Shown here: positions 19,395-28,321 of the stretch, in pieces
How the letters are laid out: each line of letters opens with the position of its first letter
Position numbering within the stretch: the first letter of the stretch is position 1
Source: Staphylococcus muscae
GTDB lineage: Bacteria > Bacillota > Bacilli > Staphylococcales > Staphylococcaceae
Direction: 5' to 3'
DNA length: 64,000 nucleotides
NCBI RefSeq assembly: GCF_003019275.1
Contig: NZ_CP027848.1
Span: forward strand, 186,001 to 250,000
Made by a program: the position numbers and the translations under genes
The notes under the pieces: model-generated
What the model was told of the DNA's origin: nothing
Databases searched by the model: none
The model's input: the letters and a program-made list of their open reading frames with translations, nothing else

Positions 19395-22300
19395 ATGGTG
19401 TATTTAAAGTCTATTGATGCACATGGTTTTAAGTCTTTTGCAGAGCCAACACAAATACAATTTGATCAAGGTGTTACAGCGATTGTAGGTCCGAATGGTA
19501 GTGGAAAGAGTAACATTACGGATGCGATCAAATGGGTGCTAGGTGAACAATCTGCACGTTCGTTGCGTGGTAGTAAGATGGAAGACATTATTTTCTCAGG
19601 TGCTAAACATCGAAATGCACAAAACTATGCGGAAGTACAATTGAAGCTTGATAATACGAAACGTCAGTTGAATATTGATGCGGATGAAGTCGTTGTCACA
19701 CGTCGTTTGTATCGCAGTGGTGAAAGTGCCTATTTTTTAAATAATGATCAACAACGTTTAAAAGATATTACTGAATTGTTCCTTGATTCGGGTTTAGGGA
19801 AAGAAGCATTTAGCATTATTTCACAAGGGCGTGTAGATGAAGTCTTAAACGCAAAACCGATTGACCGCAGGCAGATTATTGAAGAATCAGCAGGGGTTTT
19901 GAAGTATAAAAAACGTAAAGCAGCATCACTCGACAAGTTGGAACAGACAGAAGATAATTTGATGCGTGTAGAAGATATTTTGGTGGACTTAGAAGCACGT
20001 GTCGAACCGTTAAAAGAAGAAGCGGCGATTGCAAAAGAATATACAGCACTATCTGATATTTTACAAGAAAGTGATGTGAGTGTGACGGTTCATGACATAA
20101 AAGGGTATCGTGCGCAAATTGCGGAACATGATGTCTCACTGAATCGATTGAAGAGTGATCAAGAACGCACGCAAACTAAGAAACATCAAATGATGCGCAC
20201 AATCAAAACGAATAAGGGTGAACGTTTCGATATTGATGGTCAATTAGAACGTTTGAATGCACAATTGATCGAAGTGACTGAGCAAGTTGAAAAGTTGACT
20301 GGACAATATCATTTGATAGAAGAGCGTCAGAAAAACCAATCTCAAACGAATGCTCGCATAGAAGAAGAACAAGCGGACCTGTTGACACAACGTACAAGTG
20401 TAATAGACGAATTAACAGAAGTTAAGGAACAATTTGCATCATTAAAAAAGCAAAAGCAACAGTTGACACAAGAAGTTCATGAATTGGAAACGACGTTTGA
20501 AACGTCTCAATCTATTTCAGATGAAGATGTGGAACAGTTGAAAGATCGATATTATCAACTGATGACTGAGCAGTCAGACATTAATAACGAAATTCGTTTT
20601 TTAACACGAACACTTGAAGAACATGAGAAAAAACAAACACGCTTGGACTCACGCATGTCTGAATCCTATGCAAAACTGGATGAAGCGAAGGAACAGTTGA
20701 CACGTGTTGAGTCGGAACGACAAGAGAAGCGAAGACAACTTGAAAGTGTGAAGTCACGAAGTAAAGAAACAGAAGTTGCCTTAACAGAAGTGAAACAATT
20801 ACATGCGGAGTCGGAGGAGAAGTTACATCAGGCATATCGTTATAATGATAAGTTGAAATCTCGCATTGATAGTATGAAGATGCGAGAAGACGACTTGAGT
20901 TTTTTCTATCAAGGAGTAAAAGCGGTATTAAAAGCAACGGACACTTTGACGGGTATACATGGTGCAGTTGCGCAAAAAATTGATGTACCGTCTCAATATA
21001 CGACAGCTATTGAAACGGCGCTTGGTGCGAGTATGCAACACGTCATTACAACGGATGAAGCAGCAGCACGTAAAGCCATTCAATATTTGAAGTCGAAACG
21101 GCTTGGGCGTGCGACATTTTTACCACTTTCCGTTATTCAACCGAAACAAGTCGATCAGTACTTAGTGCAAAAGGCACAACAACATGCAGGGTTTATAGCA
21201 GTTGCTAATCAAGTCGTATCGACAGAACAGTCATATCAACACATCGTTGATTATTTGTTAGGGCGTATTCTGATTGTTGATGACTTGAAGCATGCGAATG
21301 AAGTGGCACAAAGCATCGGATATAAAGTTCGTATTGTTACATTAGATGGCGATGTCGTGAATCCGGGTGGCTCGATGACAGGTGGCGGTGCAGCACAACG
21401 TCAATCATTGTTACGCCAAAAAGATGAAGTACAACAATTAGAAGTGCAACTGGCAGATTACCAACAGAAGACACAACAACTTGAGCGTTTTTGTGCTGAA
21501 AAGAAAGCAGAACAGACACGCCATAGTGATGAGTATGTCAAATTACAACAGCAATACAATCATTTGAAACAAGTGTTACATGACTTAGACTTAGAATATG
21601 ACCGTTATGATGAAGTTGTTCAACGACTTCAAAATGATCATGAAGCATTTGAGTTTGAGAAAAATGATGGTTATCAAAGTGATAAAGGCAAAGCAACGTT
21701 AGCCGCACAAGAACGTAGAAAATCGGAAATTGCTGAACAATTAGCAACTTTGGATCGTCAGATTAAGCAATTAACAACAGAGAGTAAGGAAGGTAAGGCA
21801 CAACTTGCCGAATGCCAACAACAACTTCACCAAAAGCAATCAGACTTAGCGGTGTTGAATGAAAGATTGCGCACGCAACGACAATCAGAGACACGTTTGA
21901 AGCAGACACTTGATCAAATATCAGATCAAGAGCAGAAGTTAGAGGCGCAGTTGTCCATTATCAATTCAGATGAAGTAAACGATGATACGACGTTGAGCAA
22001 ACTAGAGACTGAGATTCAAACTGCACAAACACAAAAAGAGACGTTGATGAATGAACAAGATACTTTACGTACAAAACGCCAATCTATTGAACAGTTGATT
22101 GAAGCAAATGAACATGCGCTTGAAGAAACACATCAACAACTGCTAATGCTTGAGAACCAATATCAAGAAGTAAAAGGTGCACAATCTCGTTTGGATGTAT
22201 TGATTGATCATGCGATGGATCACCTGTCCACACGTTATCATATGACTTATGAATATGCGGCCAAAACATATCCAATAGGTGATCAAGATATTGAAGCTTT

Positions 22301-22964
22301 ACGCCAAAAGGTCAAGTTGACACAGATGTCGATTGATGAACTTGGACCAGTGAACATGAATGCAGTCTCACAATATGAAGAAGTCAATGAGCGTTACACA
22401 TTTTTAAGTGCACAACGTGATGACTTACGTGAAGCTAAGTCAACGCTTGAACAGTTGATTAATGAGATGGATCAAGAAGTGGTGACACGTTTTAGCGAGA
22501 CATTTCATGCGATTCAAAAACATTTTTCAGAAGTATTCCAGACGTTGTTCGGTGGTGGACAAGCAGAATTGTTACTAACGGAGAATGACTACTTGACTGC
22601 AGGTGTAGATATCAAAGTACAACCACCCGGTAAGAAACTACAACATTTGTCATTACTAAGTGGTGGTGAACGTGCGCTCAGCGCAATTGCGTTACTATTT
22701 GCGATATTGCAGGTACGCTCAGCACCATTTGTGATACTCGATGAAGTTGAAGCGGCACTCGATGAAGCGAATGTAATGCGTTATGCTTCATATTTAAAAA
22801 CACTATCCGAACAAACACAGTTTATCGTAATTACGCATCGCAAAGGGACAATGGAGATGTGTGATAGACTATATGGTGTCACAATGCAAGAACTTGGTGT
22901 TTCGAAGCTAGTCAGTGTGAATTTGAATACAATTGATGAAGTGATGAAGGAGGAGCAACAATAA
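19395..22964 (+). CDS. smc: Chromosome segregation ATPase SMC
   Basis: 1189-residue condensin core. Walker A GPNGSGKSN lies near residue 32, long coiled coils span about 165-500 and 675-1020, and the hinge is near 510-660 (GAVAQKIDVPSQYTTAIE and the glycine-rich GGSMTGGG). The C-terminal head has the ABC signature LSGGERALSAIAL and Walker B VILDEVEAALD. Works with ScpA/ScpB at ParB-loaded sites. It is one base from ftsY and probably in one transcript with rnc. Confidence 0.97.
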   Translation: MVYLKSIDAHGFKSFAEPTQIQFDQGVTAIVGPNGSGKSNITDAIKWVLGEQSARSLRGSKMEDIIFSGAKHRNAQNYAEVQLKLDNTKRQLNIDADEVVVTRRLYRSGESAYFLNNDQQRLKDITELFLDSGLGKEAFSIISQGRVDEVLNAKPIDRRQIIEESAGVLKYKKRKAASLDKLEQTEDNLMRVEDILVDLEARVEPLKEEAAIAKEYTALSDILQESDVSVTVHDIKGYRAQIAEHDVSLNRLKSDQERTQTKKHQMMRTIKTNKGERFDIDGQLERLNAQLIEVTEQVEKLTGQYHLIEERQKNQSQTNARIEEEQADLLTQRTSVIDELTEVKEQFASLKKQKQQLTQEVHELETTFETSQSISDEDVEQLKDRYYQLMTEQSDINNEIRFLTRTLEEHEKKQTRLDSRMSESYAKLDEAKEQLTRVESERQEKRRQLESVKSRSKETEVALTEVKQLHAESEEKLHQAYRYNDKLKSRIDSMKMREDDLSFFYQGVKAVLKATDTLTGIHGAVAQKIDVPSQYTTAIETALGASMQHVITTDEAAARKAIQYLKSKRLGRATFLPLSVIQPKQVDQYLVQKAQQHAGFIAVANQVVSTEQSYQHIVDYLLGRILIVDDLKHANEVAQSIGYKVRIVTLDGDVVNPGGSMTGGGAAQRQSLLRQKDEVQQLEVQLADYQQKTQQLERFCAEKKAEQTRHSDEYVKLQQQYNHLKQVLHDLDLEYDRYDEVVQRLQNDHEAFEFEKNDGYQSDKGKATLAAQERRKSEIAEQLATLDRQIKQLTTESKEGKAQLAECQQQLHQKQSDLAVLNERLRTQRQSETRLKQTLDQISDQEQKLEAQLSIINSDEVNDDTTLSKLETEIQTAQTQKETLMNEQDTLRTKRQSIEQLIEANEHALEETHQQLLMLENQYQEVKGAQSRLDVLIDHAMDHLSTRYHMTYEYAAKTYPIGDQDIEALRQKVKLTQMSIDELGPVNMNAVSQYEEVNERYTFLSAQRDDLREAKSTLEQLINEMDQEVVTRFSETFHAIQKHFSEVFQTLFGGGQAELLLTENDYLTAGVDIKVQPPGKKLQHLSLLSGGERALSAIALLFAILQVRSAPFVILDEVEAALDEANVMRYASYLKTLSEQTQFIVITHRKGTMEMCDRLYGVTMQELGVSKLVSVNLNTIDEVMKEEQQ

Positions 22965-22965
22965 A

Positions 22966-24159
22966 ATGAGCTTTTTTAAACGACTAAAAGATAAATTTGC
23001 AAAATCTGAAGAAGTGAAGCCGCAAGAGGAACAGATTGAGACTCAACCAGATTCAACTGCTGAAGGTGAGGCACAGTCTAGTAAAGTAGAGTCTGAGTCA
23101 ACAACTTCGACGGATAATCAATGGTTAGATCAAAGTTTTGATGATGATTTGATTTCGATTGAAGAGTTTGAAGAACTTGAATCGCAAAAAATTGGTGCGA
23201 AGTTCCGTGACGGACTTGAAAAGTCACGTGAGAATTTCCAAAATCAGTTGAATAACTTATTGGCACATTACAGAAAAGTCGATGAGGATTTCTTTGAAGC
23301 TTTGGAAGAAATGTTGATTCAAGCAGATGTTGGCTTTAATACAGTTATGGAATTAGTAGACGAGTTACGTATGGAAGCAAAACGTCGCAACATTACAGAA
23401 ACAGTTGATTTGCGTGAAGCAATTGTTGAAAAAATCGTTGAAATCTATCATCAAGAAGATGACAAATCAGAAGAAATGGCGATTGAAGAAGGGCGTTTAA
23501 ACGTCATTTTAATGGTGGGTGTCAACGGTGTTGGTAAAACAACAACAATTGGTAAATTAGCACATCGCTATAAATCTCAAGGAAAAAAAGTCATGTTAGC
23601 AGCCGGGGATACTTTCCGTGCAGGTGCGATAGAGCAACTTGAAGTCTGGGGAGAGCGTGTTGGTGTTGAAGTCGTTCGACAAGGTGAAGGGGCAGACCCT
23701 GCTGCTGTCATGTACGATGCGATGAATGCGGCCAAAAATAAAGGTGCAGACATTTTAATCTGTGATACAGCAGGACGTCTACAAAATAAACAAAACTTGA
23801 TGAACGAACTTGAAAAGGTAAAACGAGTGATTGGCCGTGCAATGCCTGATGCGCCACATGAAGTGTTGTTATGTTTAGATGCGACAACTGGACAAAATGC
23901 TTTAGCACAAGCAAAAGCATTTAAAGAAGTAACAGACGTGACAGGTATTGTGCTTACCAAATTAGATGGAACAGCTAAAGGTGGTATTGTACTTGCAATC
24001 CGCAATGAAATGCACATTCCTGTAAAATATGTCGGTCTTGGTGAACAGATGGATGACTTACAACCATTTAATGCAGAAAGCTACGTTTACGGATTGTTCG
24101 CTGATATGATTGAAGAAAATGTGGCGGATGAAGAGGCAGAAACTGATGGCAGAGAATGA
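22966..24159 (+). CDS. ftsY: Signal recognition particle receptor FtsY
   Basis: SRP-type GTPase that docks ribosome-SRP complexes at the membrane. An acidic, low-complexity A region (about 15-90) precedes the NG domain: [13 protein letters not shown] (G1), DTAGRLQ (G3), TKLDG (G4). 397 residues. GGAGG lies a few bases upstream at the smc end. Its last 14 bases overlap the ylxM start, so receptor, YlxM and Ffh follow in one unit. Confidence 0.96.
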   Translation: MSFFKRLKDKFAKSEEVKPQEEQIETQPDSTAEGEAQSSKVESESTTSTDNQWLDQSFDDDLISIEEFEELESQKIGAKFRDGLEKSRENFQNQLNNLLAHYRKVDEDFFEALEEMLIQADVGFNTVMELVDELRMEAKRRNITETVDLREAIVEKIVEIYHQEDDKSEEMAIEEGRLNVILMVGVNGVGKTTTIGKLAHRYKSQGKKVMLAAGDTFRAGAIEQLEVWGERVGVEVVRQGEGADPAAVMYDAMNAAKNKGADILICDTAGRLQNKQNLMNELEKVKRVIGRAMPDAPHEVLLCLDATTGQNALAQAKAFKEVTDVTGIVLTKLDGTAKGGIVLAIRNEMHIPVKYVGLGEQMDDLQPFNAESYVYGLFADMIEENVADEEAETDGRE

Positions 24160-24478
24160 TTTAATTAAAACATTACGCATGAACTATTTGTATGACTTTT
24201 ATCAATCGTTGCTCACTGAAAAACAGCGTAATTATTTGCGTTTATATTATCTGGAAGATTATGCATTGAGTGAAATTGCAGATACATTTGATGTGAGCCG
24301 TCAAGCCGTGTATGATAACATAAGAAGAACGGGTGAACTTGTTGAAGATTACGAAGACAAGCTTGGCTTATACCGTCGTTTCACTCGGCGCCAAGAGTTA
24401 TATCGTGCGCTGCGTGAACATATTCATGAACCAGAAACACTCGAACAATATATACAAGAACTGGAAGAATTAGAATAA
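24146..24478 (+). CDS. ylxM: YlxM/UPF0122 family SRP-associated helix-turn-helix protein
   Basis: 110-residue protein with a sigma-70 region-4-like HTH ([23 protein letters not shown]). The family binds SRP RNA/Ffh in streptococci and is always found before ffh. ATG 24146 (MAEND) is chosen by comparison with homologues; a longer frame from 24110 lies in the ftsY end. It overlaps ftsY by 14 bases and ends 13 bases before ffh. Confidence 0.93.
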   Translation: MAENDLIKTLRMNYLYDFYQSLLTEKQRNYLRLYYLEDYALSEIADTFDVSRQAVYDNIRRTGELVEDYEDKLGLYRRFTRRQELYRALREHIHEPETLEQYIQELEELE

Positions 24479-24491
24479 GGAGGGTCACTTT

Positions 24492-25859
24492 ATGGCGTTT
24501 GAAGGATTATCCGATCGTTTACAAGCGACAATGCAAAAAATTAAAGGTAAAGGTAAAGTGACTGAAGCTGATATCAAAATGATGATGCGTGAAGTACGTC
24601 TTGCGTTACTAGAAGCAGACGTTAACTTCAAAGTCGTGAAAAACTTTGTGAAGACAGTTTCAGAACGTGCACTTGGCTCAGATGTCATGAAATCACTCAC
24701 ACCCGGACAACAAGTCATTAAGATTGTTCAAGAAGAATTGACAACGTTAATGGGTGGAGACAACAGTGCGATTACGATGGCGAAAAAGCCACCAACAGTT
24801 GTGATGATGGTTGGTTTACAAGGGGCAGGTAAAACAACAACTGCAGGTAAGTTAGCACTCTTAATGCGCAAGAAATACAACAAAAAGCCACTATTAGTTG
24901 CTGCGGATATTTATCGACCTGCTGCCATCAAACAATTACAAACAGTTGGTAAGCAAATTGACATTCCGGTCTATTCAGAAGGAGACCAAGTCAAACCGCA
25001 ACAAATTGTTGAAAATGCATTGAAGCATGCTAAAGAAGAACATTTAGATTTTGTGATTATCGATACAGCAGGTCGTTTGCATATTGATGAAGCATTGATG
25101 AATGAATTACAAGAAGTCAAAGAAATTGCAAAACCAAATGAAATTATGCTGGTTGTAGATGCGATGACAGGTCAAGATGCTGTCAATGTAGCTGAATCAT
25201 TCGACCAACAACTTGATGTAACAGGTGTTACTTTAACAAAATTAGATGGTGATACACGTGGTGGGGCAGCGCTATCTATTCGTGCCGTCACGCAGAAACC
25301 GATTAAGTTTGTCGGTATGAGTGAAAAAATGGATGGTTTAGAACTGTTCCATCCAGAACGAATGGCATCACGTATTTTAGGTATGGGTGATGTCTTGAGC
25401 TTAATTGAAAAAGCACAACAAGACGTTGATGAAGAAAAAGCGAAAGACCTTGAGAAAAAGATGCGTACATCATCATTTACATTGGATGACTTCCTAGAAC
25501 AATTGGACCAGGTGAAAAACTTAGGCCCATTGGATGACATTATGAAGATGATTCCAGGTATGAACAAGGTGAAAGGCTTAGATCAGCTTAATATGAGCGA
25601 GAAACAAATCGACCATATTAAAGCGATTATTCAATCAATGACATTGGATGAACGTGAACACCCTGAGAAGTTGAATGTTTCAAGAAAACGCCGTATCGCT
25701 AACGGTTCAGGACGTTCATTACAAGAAGTCAATCGTCTTATCAAACAATTCAATGATATGAAGAAAATGATGAAACAATTTACAGGTGGCGGTAAAGGTA
25801 AAAAAGGCAAACAAGGCCAATTACAAAACATGTTGAAAGGCATGAACTTGCCGTTCTAA
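24492..25859 (+). CDS. ffh: Signal recognition particle protein Ffh
   Basis: GTPase subunit of SRP binding signal sequences and 4.5S RNA. The NG domain shows GLQGAGKTTTAGK, DTAGRLH and TKLDGD; the methionine-rich M domain (about 300-455) ends in a Gly/Lys-rich tail. 455 residues. The ribosome binding site is AAGGAGGG. Last gene of the rnc-smc-ftsY-ylxM-ffh run, before the rpsP promoter. Confidence 0.97.
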   Translation: MAFEGLSDRLQATMQKIKGKGKVTEADIKMMMREVRLALLEADVNFKVVKNFVKTVSERALGSDVMKSLTPGQQVIKIVQEELTTLMGGDNSAITMAKKPPTVVMMVGLQGAGKTTTAGKLALLMRKKYNKKPLLVAADIYRPAAIKQLQTVGKQIDIPVYSEGDQVKPQQIVENALKHAKEEHLDFVIIDTAGRLHIDEALMNELQEVKEIAKPNEIMLVVDAMTGQDAVNVAESFDQQLDVTGVTLTKLDGDTRGGAALSIRAVTQKPIKFVGMSEKMDGLELFHPERMASRILGMGDVLSLIEKAQQDVDEEKAKDLEKKMRTSSFTLDDFLEQLDQVKNLGPLDDIMKMIPGMNKVKGLDQLNMSEKQIDHIKAIIQSMTLDEREHPEKLNVSRKRRIANGSGRSLQEVNRLIKQFNDMKKMMKQFTGGGKGKKGKQGQLQNMLKGMNLPF

Positions 25860-25900
25860 CACATTATTTATAAGAAAATAAAAAGGTAAAGTATTTTCTC

Positions 25901-25929
25901 TTTACAAAGGTTCTTTTACCTGTTATTAT
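25901..25929 (+). promoter_or_regulatory. Promoter of rpsP
   Basis: TTTACA (25901-25906), 17-base spacer, TATTAT (25924-25929) with TGT before the -10. Confidence 0.75.
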
Positions 25930-25978
25930 TATTTCTTGTAGATAACAAAACTTATGACTTTGAAGGAGAGAATTATAA

Positions 25979-26254
25979 ATGGCAGTAAAAATTCGTTTAA
26001 CACGTTTAGGTTCAAAAAGAAATCCATTCTATCGTATTGTTGTAGCTGACGCACGTTCACCACGTGATGGTCGTATCATCGAGCAAATCGGTACTTACAA
26101 CCCATCAGCTGTGAATGCACCAGAAGTTAAAATCGACGAAGAATTAGCTTTAAAATGGTTAAAAGACGGTGCGAAACCAACTGATACAGTTCACAATATC
26201 TTATCTCGTGAAGGTATCTTAAAAACATTTGACGAACAAAAACGTTCAAAATAA
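25979..26254 (+). CDS. rpsP: 30S ribosomal protein bS16
   Basis: 91-residue small-subunit protein starting [24 protein letters not shown], the family pattern. GAAGGAGAG precedes the ATG. It has its own promoter and is closed by a hairpin terminator; rimM and trmD follow 244 bases later, so the usual rpsP-rimM-trmD-rplS cluster is split here by a structured spacer. Confidence 0.98.
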   Translation: MAVKIRLTRLGSKRNPFYRIVVADARSPRDGRIIEQIGTYNPSAVNAPEVKIDEELALKWLKDGAKPTDTVHNILSREGILKTFDEQKRSK

Positions 26255-26270
26255 TACGAAGAACACTTTA

Positions 26271-26314
26271 ACAGTGGGACAAATCAAATAGTGGTTTTGT
26301 CTCACTGTTTTTAT
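26271..26314 (+). terminator. Intrinsic terminator after rpsP
   Basis: Thirteen-bp stem with one G-U pair (26271-26283/26296-26308), core GTGGGACA, then a T-rich tail. Confidence 0.8.
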
Positions 26315-26319
26315 TAGAA

Positions 26320-26342
26320 ATAAAGAAGATATGAAAGAAGCG
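26320..26342 (+). repeat. 23-bp direct repeat, copy 1
   Basis: Identical to 26440-26462. The two copies begin exactly 120 bases apart and bracket a foldable element. The repeat is purine-rich (reads ATAAAGAAGATATGAAAGAA plus GCG). Confidence 0.9.
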
Positions 26343-26439
26343 TTTTAAATTCGAGCAGAACGGAAGCAATGCGCAAAATAGCTTTTTATTTTGTTAAATT
26401 GAGAAGTTCTGCCGAGAATTTTGCTTCTGGAATACGGAC
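26343..26439 (+). other. Foldable element between the direct repeats, upstream of rimM
   Basis: Base-pairing arms visible: GCAGAAC (26355-26361) with GTTCTGC (26406-26412), extended by TCG/CGA across a one-base bulge, and an inner hairpin CAAAATA/TATTTTG (26374-26380/26387-26393). An alternative pairing GAAGCAA (near 26363) with TTGCTTC (26421-26427) excludes the first. May be a small RNA, an attenuator or a repeat element; unidentified. Confidence 0.5.
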
Positions 26440-26462
26440 ATAAAGAAGATATGAAAGAAGCG
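26440..26462 (+). repeat. 23-bp direct repeat, copy 2
   Basis: Exact second copy of 26320-26342, ending 21 bases before the rimM ribosome binding site. Confidence 0.9.
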
Positions 26463-26498
26463 CATTCGTAATAGAAAAATTGTAAGGAGGTCATTTGT

Positions 26499-27002
26499 GT
26501 GAAGATTGAAGTAGGGACAATTGTGAATACACACGGTATCAAAGGCGAAGTGAAGGTAAAGTCTGATTCTGATTTTACAGATATTCGTTTTCAGCCGGGA
26601 GAAGTCCTACAAGCAGAAGTAAACGGTAAAATAACTGATTTGACGGTTAGAGGCCATCGTATGCATAAAGGCTTGCATATGTTAACGTTTGAAGGCGTTC
26701 ATAATATTAATGATATCGAACATTTAAAAGGTGCGAAGTTAACTCAAGAACGTGATCATGAAGCTATTGAATTGGAAGAAAATGAATTTTATTATTCTGA
26801 TATTATCGGATGCACAGTATTTAATGGCGATGAAGCAATTGGTCGTGTGACAGAAATATTCGAAACAGGTGCGAATGACGTATGGGTAGTCAAAGGTGAC
26901 AAAGAACACTTGATTCCATATATTGCGGATGTTGTTCAAAGTGTTGATGTGGATGGTAAAAAGATTGTCATTACACCAATGGAAGGATTGTTAAATGAAT
27001 GA
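26499..27002 (+). CDS. rimM: Ribosome maturation factor RimM
   Basis: 30S assembly factor binding uS19; RimM N-domain ([18 protein letters not shown]) followed by a PRC-barrel (about 95-167). 167 residues. The GTG at 26499 is eight bases after AAGGAGG. Its stop overlaps the trmD start (ATGA), so the two are translationally coupled. The long spacer upstream carries the repeat-flanked element. Confidence 0.95.
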   Translation: MKIEVGTIVNTHGIKGEVKVKSDSDFTDIRFQPGEVLQAEVNGKITDLTVRGHRMHKGLHMLTFEGVHNINDIEHLKGAKLTQERDHEAIELEENEFYYSDIIGCTVFNGDEAIGRVTEIFETGANDVWVVKGDKEHLIPYIADVVQSVDVDGKKIVITPMEGLLNE

Positions 27003-27721
27003 GAATTGATTATTTAACATTATTTCCAGAAATGTTCGAAGGGGTTTTGAATCAATCTATTTTGAAACGGGCACGTGAGAAAGGTCAGCTATCTACACAA
27101 ACGATTAATTTTAGAGACTATGCAAACAACAAACATAATCAAGTAGATGACTATCCATTCGGCGGCGGGCAAGGTATGGTATTAAAGCCAGAACCAATTT
27201 TTAATGCGATGCGTGAGCTGGATACAACGCCAGAGACACGTGTGATTTTGATGACACCACAAGGTCAACCATTTAATCAGAAACTTGCAGAATCATTATC
27301 TGAAGCAGAACATCTCGTCTTCATTTGTGGACATTATGAAGGTTATGATGAACGCATTCGAGAACAGTTAGTCACTGATGAAATCTCAGTTGGTGACTAT
27401 GTGTTAACAGGTGGTGAGCTACCTGCAATGGTGATGACTGATGCCATCGTACGTTTACTACCAGATGTACTTGGCAATCAAGTGTCACATGAAGATGATT
27501 CGTTTTCAAGTGGATTGTTAGAGTACCCACAATATACACGTCCACGTTCTTTTGAAGGATATGATGTCCCAGATGTATTGTTATCTGGAAATCATGCACA
27601 TATTGAAAAGTGGCGACATGAACAATCTTTGTATCGAACATATCAAAAGCGTCCAGATTTATTAGAGTCATATCCACTCAATGAAGCAGATAAAAAAATA
27701 GTCGAACGCTTCAAAAGGTAA
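26999..27721 (+). CDS. trmD: tRNA (guanine37-N1)-methyltransferase TrmD
   Basis: Essential SPOUT enzyme making m1G37, which prevents +1 frameshifting. The knotted SAM site shows [23 protein letters not shown] and [13 protein letters not shown]. 240 residues. Starts inside the rimM stop (ATGA). Confidence 0.97.
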   Translation: MRIDYLTLFPEMFEGVLNQSILKRAREKGQLSTQTINFRDYANNKHNQVDDYPFGGGQGMVLKPEPIFNAMRELDTTPETRVILMTPQGQPFNQKLAESLSEAEHLVFICGHYEGYDERIREQLVTDEISVGDYVLTGGELPAMVMTDAIVRLLPDVLGNQVSHEDDSFSSGLLEYPQYTRPRSFEGYDVPDVLLSGNHAHIEKWRHEQSLYRTYQKRPDLLESYPLNEADKKIVERFKR

Positions 27722-27747
27722 TTGAAATATTAATAGAAGTGTGCTAG

Positions 27748-27838
27748 TATAATCTAAGTGTGAAAGCACAAATATCACTATGATCCGCTGCTATTCAGTT
27801 GTCAAGGCAAGAACATAGGTTGAAGGAGAGAATAAATA
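27748..27838 (+). promoter_or_regulatory. rplS promoter -10 and putative L19 leader
   Basis: TATAAT at 27748-27753 (nearest -35 candidate TTGAAA is 20 bases upstream, a long spacer), then a leader of about 80 bases up to GAAGGAGAG. Firmicutes rplS often carries an autoregulatory L19 leader RNA; this stretch is in the right place but the consensus was not verified. Confidence 0.4.
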
Positions 27839-28189
27839 ATGACAAACCACAAATTAATCGAAGCAGTAACACAATCACAATTACGTGATGATATCCCATC
27901 ATTCCGTCCTGGTGACACTTTACGTGTACACGTACGTATCGTTGAGGGTACTCGCGAACGTATCCAAGTATTCGAAGGTGTTGTAATCAAACGTCGCGGT
28001 GGCGGTATCTCAGAAACTTTCACAGTTCGTAAAATTTCTTCAGGTGTTGGTGTTGAACGTACATTCCCTGTACATACACCAAAAATCGAGAAAATCGAAG
28101 TGAAACGTCGTGGTAAAGTACGTCGTGCAAAACTGTACTACTTACGTAGCTTACGTGGTAAAGCAGCACGTATCCAAGAGATTCGTTAA
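27839..28189 (+). CDS. rplS: 50S ribosomal protein bL19
   Basis: 116-residue protein at the 30S-50S interface, with [20 protein letters not shown] and a basic C-terminus. Ribosome binding site GAAGGAGAG. Closed by a terminator; beyond it the accessory region begins on the opposite strand. Confidence 0.98.
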   Translation: MTNHKLIEAVTQSQLRDDIPSFRPGDTLRVHVRIVEGTRERIQVFEGVVIKRRGGGISETFTVRKISSGVGVERTFPVHTPKIEKIEVKRRGKVRRAKLYYLRSLRGKAARIQEIR

Positions 28190-28223
28190 TCATATCGTAC
28201 TCATACAGTGCGGTACTAACATA

Positions 28224-28267
28224 AAAACAGGCTTGATATCTGAACAACAGGTATTTGGCCTGTTTTT
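28224..28267 (+). terminator. Intrinsic terminator after rplS
   Basis: AAAACAGGC/GCCTGTTTT arms (28224-28232/28258-28266) with a long loop, followed by T. Confidence 0.65.
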
Positions 28268-28270
28268 TGC

Positions 28271-28311
28271 GTAAAAAAGCCATGACAATTTAGGATGAAT
28301 TGTCATGGCTT
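28271..28311 (-). terminator. Intrinsic terminator of the gtrA-yfhO unit
   Basis: Perfect 14-bp stem (28277-28290/28298-28311), seven-base loop; on the minus strand it runs into TTTT. Confidence 0.9.
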
Positions 28312-28321
28312 GTGATATAGA

